Part shown: piece by piece, positions 1 through 7,337 of the stretch
Layout of the letters: the number at the start of each line of letters is the position of its first letter
Numbering within the stretch: the stretch's first letter is position 1
Source of the DNA: 2-12-FULL-42-15 sp964196565
Lineage (GTDB): Bacteria > Pseudomonadota > Gammaproteobacteria > Coxiellales > Coxiellaceae
Direction: 5' to 3'
NCBI GenBank assembly: GCA_964196565.1
Contig: CAXMUH010000016.1
Span: 1-26,172, forward strand
DNA: 26,172 nt
Translations under genes and position numbers: made by a program
The notes under the pieces: generated by a model
Told to the model about the DNA's origin: nothing
The model's input: only the letters and a program-made list of their open reading frames with translations
The model's database searches: none

Positions 1-2
1 GC

Positions 3-281
3 GCCGTATTGGTTGGCCACAATGCGCATTTTGATTTAAGTTTTATTCAAGCCGCCATGAAAAGATGTCGCATCACAAAAAGCCCTTATCATGCCTTTAC
101 CGTTTTTGATACTGCAACGCTTGCGGGACTCGCTTACGGCAAAACAATTTTAGCCAAAGCATTAAAAGTCGCAGGAATTGAATTTGATAAAGAGCAGGCG
201 CACGGTGCAAAATATGATGCAGAAGTTACTGCAAAAATGTTTTGTGATATTTTAAATCGAATTGAGTTTAGCGCGAAGTAG
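3..281 (+). CDS. rnt: Ribonuclease T, C-terminal part (partial, 5' end outside window)
   Basis: RNase T is a DEDDh-family 3'-5' exoribonuclease that trims the 3' ends of tRNAs and other stable RNAs. The frame is open from the first bases of the window, so the start lies upstream; about 92 C-terminal residues are visible. They contain the ExoII motif (HNAHFD) and the ExoIII motif with the catalytic His and Asp (HGAKYDAE, HxAxxD). The spacing and the stretches FDTATLAGLAYG and FCDILNRIEF match RNase T better than the DnaQ epsilon subunit. The gene ends at TAG and converges on the peroxiredoxin gene, with about 96 bp of palindromic sequence between them. Identification rests on remembered RNase T sequence, not a search. 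Confidence 0.9.
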   Translation, partial: AVLVGHNAHFDLSFIQAAMKRCRITKSPYHAFTVFDTATLAGLAYGKTILAKALKVAGIEFDKEQAHGAKYDAEVTAKMFCDILNRIEFSAK

Positions 282-296
282 ACGCCATGGGATTGA

Positions 297-355
297 AGTA
301 GCCCAGTCAGCAGATCCCTCGACTTGTGCTTCGCACTCGCTCGGGACGACATCCG
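297..355. repeat. Palindromic intergenic sequence between convergent rnt and peroxiredoxin genes
   Basis: Imperfect inverted repeat: CCCAGTCAGCAGATCCCTCG on the left faces CTCGGGACGACATCCGTCGG on the right, around a small inner hairpin (TGC TTC GCA). The ATCCCTCGACT..CTCGGGA form resembles the dispersed palindromic repeats seen elsewhere in the window. Lying between two convergent genes, it could also act as a two-way transcription stop, but neither side has a clear T-run. Confidence 0.4.
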
Positions 356-377
356 TCGGCTGACCGGGAACAAATCG

Positions 378-983
378 TTATAACCCTTCAGAATTCTCAG
401 AAAGATAAGTCGCCACACCTTCAGGTGATGCGGTCATACCTTTATCGCCTTCTTTCCAGTTGGCAGGGCACACTTCACCATGCTTCTCATGGTGTTGCAA
501 CGCATCAATGATGCGTAATATTTCGGCAATGTTGCGCCCAAGCGGTAAGTCATTCACAATTTGTGATCGAACCACATGGTCTTTATCCATAATGAATACG
601 CCTCGCAAAGCAACACCAGCAACTGGGTGCTCAACTCCATAACTGCGACAGATGGTGTGATTAATATCTGCCGCCATGGTAAAACGTACTGGACCAATAC
701 CACCATTATCGATCGGTGTCTTGCGCCAAGCATGATGGGTAAATTGTGAATCAATGGAAACACTAATAACCTTAGCCCCGCGCTTTTTAAACTCACCCAT
801 CGCATGATCCAATGCAATCAGCTCTGATGGACAAACAAATGTAAAATCCAGTGGATAGAAAAAAACAACACTGCACTTGCCTTGAACAGCATCATAAAAA
901 TTAAAATTATCAACGATTTTGCCATCTCCCAATACCGCAGCCACGGTAAAATCGGGGGCTTCTCGACCAACTAAAACAGCCAT
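378..983 (-). CDS. ahpC: 2-Cys peroxiredoxin (AhpC/TSA family)
   Basis: Thiol peroxidase that reduces hydrogen peroxide and organic hydroperoxides. 201 residues from the chosen start, which is normal for typical 2-Cys peroxiredoxins. The peroxidatic cysteine is Cys51 in FYPLDFTFVCPSE and the resolving cysteine is Cys172 in GEVCPANWK, so the full 2-Cys mechanism is present. The ATG at 983 is chosen because GGAGGA lies 6 bases upstream and the family begins with a short MxxLVGREAPDF N-terminus. The frame stays open for 38 more codons to another ATG at 1097; that extension is hydrophobic and lacks an obvious ribosome site. The gene is divergent from sodB, so two oxidant-defence genes share one control region. 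The symbol is a family-level choice; tsaA would be equally valid. Confidence 0.92.
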   Translation of the reverse strand: MAVLVGREAPDFTVAAVLGDGKIVDNFNFYDAVQGKCSVVFFYPLDFTFVCPSELIALDHAMGEFKKRGAKVISVSIDSQFTHHAWRKTPIDNGGIGPVRFTMAADINHTICRSYGVEHPVAGVALRGVFIMDKDHVVRSQIVNDLPLGRNIAEILRIIDALQHHEKHGEVCPANWKEGDKGMTASPEGVATYLSENSEGL

Positions 984-1049
984 GATTATTCCTCCAAATA
1001 TTATACAAACAATGCCAATCACTATACCGAGCGTCACCACCATGTTCAA

Positions 1050-1061
1050 GCCCCAAGGGGC
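1050..1061. promoter_or_regulatory. 12-bp perfect palindrome between peroxiredoxin gene and sodB
   Basis: GCCCCAAGGGGC is a perfect palindrome in the 153-bp divergent control region. A TATAAT with a short leader lies closer to the peroxiredoxin start on the minus strand (about 1001-1006). A dyad here could be an operator or a hairpin; no regulator is identified. Confidence 0.3.
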
Positions 1062-1136
1062 CAAAACACTAGGTCTAGCGTTCAGATCCCCAATCATGTA
1101 TCTTATCTTACTTAAGAATTTTTTTGGAGAGGCACA

Positions 1137-1724
1137 ATGACTTTTGAATTACCTGCATTACCCTATGCTATGGATGCATTGCAACCCCATATTTCACAGG
1201 AAACCTTGGAATACCACTACGGTAAACACCATAAAGCCTATGTGGAAAAATTAAACGGATTGGTGCCTGGAACAAAGTTTGCTGACATGACGCTAGAAGA
1301 AATCATCAAAAAATCGGATGGCGGTATTTTTAACAATGCAGCTCAAGTCTGGAACCATACCTTTTACTGGAATTGCTTAAGCCCAATGGGTGGCGGTCAA
1401 CCAGGAAGTGATGAACTTGCGGGTAAAATTGAACAAGATTTCGGCTCCTTTGATGAGTTTAAAAAACTGTTCACTGACGCCGCATTAACCCAATTTGGTT
1501 CGGGCTGGGCTTGGCTTGTTGCAAAACGAGATGGCAAACTCGAAGTGGTTAAAACATCCAATGCCGGCAACCCGATGACAGATGATTTAACACCATTGCT
1601 CACTTGTGATGTTTGGGAGCACGCTTATTATATTGACAGACGTAATGCGCGCCCAGTTTATGTGGATCATTTCTGGGATTTAGTTAACTGGGATTTTGTT
1701 GCTGACAATTTAAAGAATGCATAA
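1137..1724 (+). CDS. sodB: Iron superoxide dismutase
   Basis: Converts superoxide to oxygen and hydrogen peroxide in the cytoplasm; the peroxide is a substrate for the divergently encoded peroxiredoxin. 195 residues, usual for bacterial FeSOD. Metal ligands by alignment to the family are His27, His74 (QVWNHTFYW), Asp158 and His162 (DVWEHAYYID). Gln70 in NNAAQVWNH and the Phe/Trp context are the FeSOD rather than MnSOD pattern. There is no signal peptide, so it is the cytoplasmic form. The ATG follows GGAG at a normal distance. The metal call is by signature only; cambialistic behaviour cannot be excluded. Confidence 0.95.
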   Translation: MTFELPALPYAMDALQPHISQETLEYHYGKHHKAYVEKLNGLVPGTKFADMTLEEIIKKSDGGIFNNAAQVWNHTFYWNCLSPMGGGQPGSDELAGKIEQDFGSFDEFKKLFTDAALTQFGSGWAWLVAKRDGKLEVVKTSNAGNPMTDDLTPLLTCDVWEHAYYIDRRNARPVYVDHFWDLVNWDFVADNLKNA

Positions 1725-1753
1725 GTTATGCCAGGTGCAGATGGATTTTAGTC

Positions 1754-1845
1754 GTAGCCCGGACAAAAATTTATTTTTGGCCGGGATTAGAGATATGAGT
1801 CCAGCTACGCTGGATGCTTCCTGGCCGACAAGTCGTCCAGGCTAC
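1754..1845 (+). repeat. 92-bp dispersed repeat, copy 1
   Basis: Begins GTAGCCCGGAC and ends GTCCAGGCTAC, which are imperfect inverted ends. An inner dyad TCCAGCTACGCTGGA lies in the middle. Nearly the same sequence is present at 20901-20992 in the opposite orientation. This copy lies between sodB and dapB and encodes nothing convincing. It looks like a small non-autonomous palindromic element (REP/MITE-like). Confidence 0.8.
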
Positions 1846-1930
1846 TTCAAATGGCACCAGAAAAACACCTAGGGCTACACCTAAAATTAAATCGCGGCTT
1901 TACGCGAAGAGGATTCTTAAAGGGGAAACC

Positions 1931-2647
1931 ATGATCAGAGTACTTGTTAATGGAGCGTTTGGCCGGATGGGGTTAGTAACCCAAGCAGCCATCAAGCAAC
2001 AAACTGATTTAGAACTGGTTGGCAGTATTGGCAAAACGGATAACTTAGAAGACTCTATTAAAAAAGCCAAAGCCGATGTGGTTATCGATTTTACGTTACC
2101 ACACACCGTTTTTAATAATACCGAAACCATTATTAAAGTGGGTGCAAGACCTGTTATTGGCACCAGTGGTTTAAACCCAGATCAAATTAAAACCCTATCG
2201 CAACAATGCGAACAAAAAAAACTCGGCGCTATTATTGCGCCTAATTTTTCTGTCGGCGCTGTTTTAATGATGCGTTACGCAGCGGACGCGATAAAATATT
2301 TTCCGCATGCAGAAATTATTGAAATGCACCACGATAAAAAAGTAGATTCCCCCTCGGGCACTGCTGCAAAAACAGCGCAGCTTATGGCAGCCAACCGAGA
2401 GAACGCCGAAACAATTAATCATGATACGCCCGCACGTGGACATGCCGAACAAAATATTCCCATTCACTCGGTGCGCTTGCCAGGACTTTTTGCCCATCAA
2501 ATGGTGATTTTTGGTGGCAATGGCGAGACGCTTACAATCCGTCATGATAGCACCGACCGAGACTCCATGATGCCTGGCGTATGTATGGCGTGTCGTAAAG
2601 TGGTTGAATTAGATCATTTGGTTTATGGGCTGGAAAATATTTTGTAA
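1931..2647 (+). CDS. dapB: 4-hydroxy-tetrahydrodipicolinate reductase
   Basis: NAD(P)H-dependent reduction step of the diaminopimelate/lysine pathway, supplying peptidoglycan precursor and lysine. 238 residues, at the short end for the family. The N-terminal dinucleotide-binding motif is GAFGRMG (8-14). The catalytic signature HHDKKVDSPSGTA carries His133/His134 and Lys137. The open frame reaches back to 1814, but the start at 1931 is preferred because AGGGGA stands just upstream and the protein then begins directly at the Rossmann strand (MIRVLVNG). The extra upstream codons run into the dispersed repeat region. Confidence 0.95.
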   Translation: MIRVLVNGAFGRMGLVTQAAIKQQTDLELVGSIGKTDNLEDSIKKAKADVVIDFTLPHTVFNNTETIIKVGARPVIGTSGLNPDQIKTLSQQCEQKKLGAIIAPNFSVGAVLMMRYAADAIKYFPHAEIIEMHHDKKVDSPSGTAAKTAQLMAANRENAETINHDTPARGHAEQNIPIHSVRLPGLFAHQMVIFGGNGETLTIRHDSTDRDSMMPGVCMACRKVVELDHLVYGLENIL

Positions 2648-2662
2648 GGAACTTATAAAAGT

Positions 2663-2733
2663 GTCATCCCTGCGAAAGTGCATCGTCATCCCTGCGAAAG
2701 GCCAACCACCGTCATCCCAGCGAAAGCTGGGAT
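2663..2733 (+). repeat. Three copies of GTCATCCC(T/A)GCGAAAG, the last forming a hairpin
   Basis: Units start at 2663, 2685 and 2711. The third is part of a perfect hairpin: ATCCCAGC, loop GAAA, then GCTGGGAT (2714-2733). This is a widespread type of dispersed bacterial repeat. Unit spacing is uneven (22 and 26 bp) and the intervening bases are not spacer-like, so it is not a CRISPR array. Confidence 0.7.
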
Positions 2734-2738
2734 CTTTT
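2714..2738 (+). terminator. Possible terminator after dapB
   Basis: 8-bp perfect stem (ATCCCAGC/GCTGGGAT) with a stable GNRA-type GAAA loop, followed by CTTTT. It lies 67 bp after the dapB stop and before the convergent gene ending at 2799. The T-run is short, so termination efficiency is uncertain; it is also part of the repeat. Confidence 0.4.
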
Positions 2739-2798
2739 GAATCAAGCGCCAACGTAATGAGGTCCCTGCATACGCCAGAATGACAAACAGTTTCTGCG

Positions 2799-5438
2799 TT
2801 ATGTTCTGCATGTCACTTCTGGCCGACAACCCAGGGCTCTTGCTAAACGTTCATTCGGCCCCATTGGTGCGCGGGAAAACAGCCCACAAGATTTTATTGC
2901 GACACTTTGATTCATTCTCTTTTTAGAAGCAACCTGTTCGGATCGTTGCGCTAACGCCTCTTCACTTGTATCAAGTGATTGCAAAGTATTAGCATCAACA
3001 AGGCCTGAATTGAGCCAGTAAGCTAAATCACCCAACTGTTCAGCTGAATAGGGTTCAGGTTGATGATCAACTTCAGGTATTTCTTTTTGCTCGCCATCAA
3101 TATCAGCAGTACCAAGCACACACTCCGGCGCAGATTCACCAAACCACCGAACATAATCATCTTCTACTGCTAATATCGGCTTGTATAATATTTCGGGTTG
3201 TTTTTGCTTAGCTAAGCAAATAGCTTGTTTTGCTCTTATTTTCTCTCGCTTTTGCAAACAAAGTAATACCGATTTCATATCTGAATAATTAGTTACAAAT
3301 AATTCTTTCTGAGTTTCAGAGTAATCCCCCGGTAGTGATTCCATGGATTTTCTGCGAATCCCTTCCATCCCTGCATTTCCACCTTGAAACGCTGTGACTT
3401 TCTGTACATGAGCGCTCATCGCCAAACGATCTCGAATGGTGTTTTTGTCAATGGTGATGCAAGCATCAGCAACCGCTTCGCACTGCATGTGATATTCCGT
3501 TAAGCCAGTACGATTTTCCCCACTCGCACAACCAAACCCTACATTAATTCTTGGGATTTGTTTATCTTCCAAGTGTTCATATACCAAATTAAACTGTTGC
3601 GCCAATTGACCTACTGCACTCATAATTTGTATCGCAGTGATCCGGGTATCAAACATTGCAGCAATAAATCGATACGCGGGTTCGATCAAACGAAGAAAAT
3701 AATGCGCGAATTTGCTAGCAATCGTCCATTTATGCTGAGCACGTATTAAAGCTAAAGCAAAATGAAAACCGCCAATTTCATTTTTCAAATAGGCAAGTTT
3801 AGCGGTCAATAACTTAATTAAATTTTCATGTTGTGTTGGATCCAAGCTTTCAAGCAAGCGCTCGCCTTGAGCATAGATCTCCATAATCCCCTTATAATCA
3901 TGCGACTCAAAACTACTAAAACCATTTAGACACATGTTAGAACTATAGCATTGCCCATATCCAACAACTGCCGCTCGAGTCTTAGTGACAATATGGCTAT
4001 CAAAACCGATATACGGTTTAACGGTACCAATAAAGTAATTTTTGAATAGTGTAAATGCATGGGTCATTGGTGACAGTGCCCACTTTGCCAACCTAACAGT
4101 TGGATAAATAAAAGCACTTAATTTGGCTTTGATGGATTCACCAAAAGGAAGAATGAAAAAAACAAAGTTAACAGCTGCTTTTAGGATTAACAAAGGTATT
4201 CTAACTATAATCAATTCTAAAAATAATAATAAATAACGCGCTGGTTTTGGCAAAGCGCCATTTTTTGTTTTCCACAGGTTGGCATAATTTTCATATGCAC
4301 CACGCACCCCATCACCATACTGCGAGCACAGAGTCACGATATGATTTTGCCATATCCTATCATCCTGCAGAGCTGATAGTTTTCTTGCATTTTGAATCTG
4401 TTGATCCATATTTTGATCTGCAAGTCTTTGCATCTCGCGTTCATTTTTACGTACTTGTTTATCAAAATACGGCACCCCACCACAATGAAAAACATCCAGC
4501 AGGCATTTACTGGCATAGACCCCATCTTCATCATCCACTAAAAACGTTTGATGCTGGTAAGAATTTTTTAATAAAGGTAAGCGCGAACGTAATTGGCTGG
4601 GAATCACGCGCCCGCCTGGTTCCGTTAATTTAGGCTTATAATATTCAAAAAGTTTTTTTTCTTGATCAGATAAGCGTCTATACCAATATGTGCGTTTATA
4701 ATTTTCAAGCTCAGCTTTCTGTGCAGGCGTTAACTCACACACCGGTTTATCAATACGAATTACCCAACGTGGTTTTTCAAAAGCCGTTGTAAATTGATCC
4801 ACCGTGACCATCGACATCGGCGGATGTTCTATAGCAACCCAGTCTTTTGCTTTATCCAACAAGTCAACCGCTTGCTCAGCATCTTTAGCTAAACCAGCCT
4901 GAACCAATACTGGTACTAATACGCGTTCTAAATATTCAAAAAAATAATCCTCCATACCAAGAATAATCGGTACCCGTGAGTCTTTGGCGCCTTCTTTTTC
5001 TGCTGCCTTAATGATTTTATTCGTTAAATCTGCAATCGCTTTCTCATCATAATCAATTTTATTTACCAAAAGCAAAGTTCGCAATGCTGCAGTGTAATTC
5101 AGCGCCATCATTAAATAGCATTTTGATGTGCGATTATCATCGCGTGTCGCTTGAAAGTGGATCGCCGTGCTATTCGATGTGGGATCATGTACGCGATCTA
5201 GTGCCTCAAAGGCGCGCGCATCACGCAGCATCGAGACCTCACCTTGCTCATTCTTTATAAAAAATGAATCTATAAATTTTGATTTATCATTGCTCTGACT
5301 GACCTCCATTATCTTTGTGTAGATATCATTTGACTCACTGATTTCTGCATAACGATCAACACGCGATCTCGAACGCTTGTCAAAGACTGCTTGCAAAATA
5401 GGCCTTAGTTCTGGATGCACACGCTCCATATCTCGCAT
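2799..5438 (-). CDS. Large protein with CX5R phosphatase-like motif, putative secreted effector
   Basis: 879 residues, not assigned to any family I can name. The key feature is GFGCASGENRTGLTEYH: Cys637 through Arg643 fits the CX5R P-loop of cysteine phosphatases. It closely resembles the CKSGKDRTG signature of the SopB/IpgD phosphoinositide phosphatases and related Legionella effectors. A long hydrophobic stretch at about 402-433 has a polar/Arg break in the middle and could be a membrane hairpin. The N-terminal 400 residues and the C-terminal 230 are hydrophilic. There is no Sec signal peptide. AGAGGA precedes the ATG at a normal distance. The gene is monocistronic, flanked by repeat-rich spacers. 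A host-directed lipid phosphatase is an inference from the motif, size and likely taxon; a structural CX5R coincidence is the alternative. Confidence 0.55.
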   Translation of the reverse strand: MRDMERVHPELRPILQAVFDKRSRSRVDRYAEISESNDIYTKIMEVSQSNDKSKFIDSFFIKNEQGEVSMLRDARAFEALDRVHDPTSNSTAIHFQATRDDNRTSKCYLMMALNYTAALRTLLLVNKIDYDEKAIADLTNKIIKAAEKEGAKDSRVPIILGMEDYFFEYLERVLVPVLVQAGLAKDAEQAVDLLDKAKDWVAIEHPPMSMVTVDQFTTAFEKPRWVIRIDKPVCELTPAQKAELENYKRTYWYRRLSDQEKKLFEYYKPKLTEPGGRVIPSQLRSRLPLLKNSYQHQTFLVDDEDGVYASKCLLDVFHCGGVPYFDKQVRKNEREMQRLADQNMDQQIQNARKLSALQDDRIWQNHIVTLCSQYGDGVRGAYENYANLWKTKNGALPKPARYLLLFLELIIVRIPLLILKAAVNFVFFILPFGESIKAKLSAFIYPTVRLAKWALSPMTHAFTLFKNYFIGTVKPYIGFDSHIVTKTRAAVVGYGQCYSSNMCLNGFSSFESHDYKGIMEIYAQGERLLESLDPTQHENLIKLLTAKLAYLKNEIGGFHFALALIRAQHKWTIASKFAHYFLRLIEPAYRFIAAMFDTRITAIQIMSAVGQLAQQFNLVYEHLEDKQIPRINVGFGCASGENRTGLTEYHMQCEAVADACITIDKNTIRDRLAMSAHVQKVTAFQGGNAGMEGIRRKSMESLPGDYSETQKELFVTNYSDMKSVLLCLQKREKIRAKQAICLAKQKQPEILYKPILAVEDDYVRWFGESAPECVLGTADIDGEQKEIPEVDHQPEPYSAEQLGDLAYWLNSGLVDANTLQSLDTSEEALAQRSEQVASKKRMNQSVAIKSCGLFSRAPMGPNERLARALGCRPEVTCRT

Positions 5439-5852
5439 AACGTTTCCTCTTAAAAGTAGTCAGGACAGTGAACAGATAAGTATAAAATAAGCGGAGTCAG
5501 TACGCTATAAGGTTTAATATATGGACATGGGTATCCCGACCGAGGACGCGAGACTGTGAATTCTATGTCGGTTTTAAATATTTTACGTGTGACAGAAAAA
5601 TTAGATTGATTATTGTTTAGTTATTAGCTGCGCCGTTTCAACGCAAAGACGCGAAGGCTGTTAAAGGCGCAAAGTTATCTAATGTTTAATCAAATATAGG
5701 TAGAATTTGATGCATTTATTGGGAGTAACGCAATGCTTAACACCCTATAATTCCCTTTACGTCTTTTTTTTCTTTGCGTCTTTGCGCTGAAATGGCGTGG
5801 CTTGATGCATCAAAAAATTCTTATTTTAAAGAGCTCTCCTCTGGAGCCAACC
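5439..5852. other. 414-bp non-coding spacer between effector-like gene and gcvPB
   Basis: No supported gene. The right half holds the inverted repeat at 5627-5802. The left half is AT-rich and must contain the promoter of the effector-like gene on the minus strand; the best -10 candidate is TATACT about 50 bp upstream of its ATG, without a good -35. This also forms the 3' end of the gcv transcript. Confidence 0.6.
5627..5802. repeat. Inverted repeat with ~30-bp arms (GCAAAGACGC type)
   Basis: The left arm 5627-5656 (GCTGCGCCGTTTCAACGCAA and onward) is nearly the reverse complement of the right arm 5771-5802, which reads out on the opposite strand as AGCCACGCCATTTCAGCGCA and onward. About 115 bp lie between the arms, including another GGCGCAAAG. 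No ORF inside. It looks like a non-autonomous palindromic element; a related structure lies at 10446-10537. Confidence 0.65.
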
Positions 5853-7337
5853 TTACACCAAAGAAGTCATATCTTCTGCAACTACATTTGCCGCAGAAAA
5901 ATCATATTTTAAATTTAATTCGCGGGCGGCTTTTACTTCATCAAGTCGGCTAACCGGGCAGTTCAATGGTGCTTCTTTTAAAATCTCAGGCGTTTGCTGT
6001 GCTTCTTTTAAAATTTCAGCCATGGCATCGACAAAACGATCCAGCTCTTGTCGAGACTCGGTCTCCGTGGGTTCAATCAACAAACATTCTGGAACCAACA
6101 ACGGGAAATAAACCGTTGGCGCATGATAGCCGTAATCTAATAAGCGCTTCGCAATATCGAGTGCGGTGATACCATATTTTTTGGTGAGCGGTTTGGCTGT
6201 AATAATAAATTCATGCGATGCTCGACGCGTTGGAAATGCCAAGGTGTAACCCACTGTCTGCAATCGATGCATTAAGTAATTAGCATTTAGGGTTGCAAAC
6301 TGGCTAACGCGCTTTAAACCTTCTCGACCTAATAGGCGCGCATAAACATAGGCGCGCAACAATACACCGACATTACCATGAAAAGTAGATAAGCGCCCAA
6401 TACTATTAGGGCAGTCTTTTTCTGTAAGCCAACGATACCGATTATTTTCAAAAGTGACTTCTGGCATTGGCAGATACTGTTGCAGCCTAGGTCCGGCTGC
6501 GACTGGACCACTACCCGGTCCACCACCGCCATGTGGCGTTGCAAATGTTTTATGTAAATTTAAATGAATCACATCAAAGCCCATATCACCCGGGCGATAT
6601 TGACCTAAAATCGCATTTAAATTAGCGCCATCATAATAAAGCAAGCCACCGGCTTGATGCATTATCTCAGCAATTTGTTGAATCTGACGCTCGAACACAC
6701 CCAACGTTGAGGGATTAGTTAGCATGATGCCAGCGGTTTGTGGTCCAACAATTTGTTTTAATGCGTCGAGATCCACATCGCCTTCGATTGTCGTTGGCAG
6801 CTCACGCACTTTAAATCCGCATTTAACTGCTGATGCCGGATTGGTGCCGTGCGCGGCATCCGGCACGATAAATTCTGTGCGCGCAAAATCAGATCGCGCC
6901 TGGTGATATGCTCGAATCATCGAAACGCCAGCAAGTTCACCTTGAGCGCCAGCCATCGGAGCCAATGAAATCGCTTGCATACCAGTAACGCTTAATAAAA
7001 TTTCTTGTAATTCATGCAAACTCTGCAAAACACCCTGGCTTTGTGACTCATCCGCATAAGGATGAAGCTGCAAATACCCGGGTAACATTGCGAGCGCATG
7101 CGCCACTCGCGGATTATATTTCATGGTGCAAGAACCCAACGGATAAAAATGGGTATCGATCGAAAAGTTTTTTTGCGAAAGTTTAGTATAGTGTCGTACC
7201 ACTTCGAGTTCTGATAAACTTGGCAACCTTGCCGACACCTGGCGCAAATACGCTTCGGGTATAGTCGATTTTAACTCTTTATCACCCAAACAAAAACTTC
7301 TTGCGCGTCGCCCTTTTTCGCCTTTCTCATATATCAT
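5853..7337 (-). CDS. gcvPB: Glycine dehydrogenase (decarboxylating) subunit 2
   Basis: C-terminal half of the split P-protein of the glycine cleavage system. With GcvPA it decarboxylates glycine and transfers the aminomethyl group to lipoyl-GcvH. 494 residues, normal for the subunit. The pyridoxal phosphate lysine is Lys263 in HLNLHKTFATPHGGGGPG. The glycine-rich loop and the NPSTLGVFE and AHGTNPASA stretches are typical. The ATG overlaps the gcvPA stop by four bases (7334-7337), implying translational coupling and equal supply of the two subunits. It is the last gene of the operon. Confidence 0.96.
   Translation of the reverse strand: MIYEKGEKGRRARSFCLGDKELKSTIPEAYLRQVSARLPSLSELEVVRHYTKLSQKNFSIDTHFYPLGSCTMKYNPRVAHALAMLPGYLQLHPYADESQSQGVLQSLHELQEILLSVTGMQAISLAPMAGAQGELAGVSMIRAYHQARSDFARTEFIVPDAAHGTNPASAVKCGFKVRELPTTIEGDVDLDALKQIVGPQTAGIMLTNPSTLGVFERQIQQIAEIMHQAGGLLYYDGANLNAILGQYRPGDMGFDVIHLNLHKTFATPHGGGGPGSGPVAAGPRLQQYLPMPEVTFENNRYRWLTEKDCPNSIGRLSTFHGNVGVLLRAYVYARLLGREGLKRVSQFATLNANYLMHRLQTVGYTLAFPTRRASHEFIITAKPLTKKYGITALDIAKRLLDYGYHAPTVYFPLLVPECLLIEPTETESRQELDRFVDAMAEILKEAQQTPEILKEAPLNCPVSRLDEVKAARELNLKYDFSAANVVAEDMTSLV

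Noticed and set aside
134..418. 94-codon open frame on the minus strand across the end of rnt
   Set aside because: Antisense to a clear RNase T and running into the peroxiredoxin; no family-like sequence, no ribosome site.
984..1097. Longer peroxiredoxin with an N-terminal membrane anchor
   Set aside because: The internal ATG at 983 has an ideal GGAGGA and fits the family start; the upstream ATG has no ribosome site.
2663..2733. Possible CRISPR array
   Set aside because: Units are 16 bp with 6-10 bp between them; too short and irregular, and no cas genes.
4247..4633. 128-codon plus-strand frame inside the 879-residue gene
   Set aside because: Low-complexity His-rich shadow of the coding strand; no ribosome site or domain.
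5508..5521. TAAGGTTTAATATA shared with 20872-20885
   Set aside because: A 14-bp AT-rich match is expected by chance in 26 kb.
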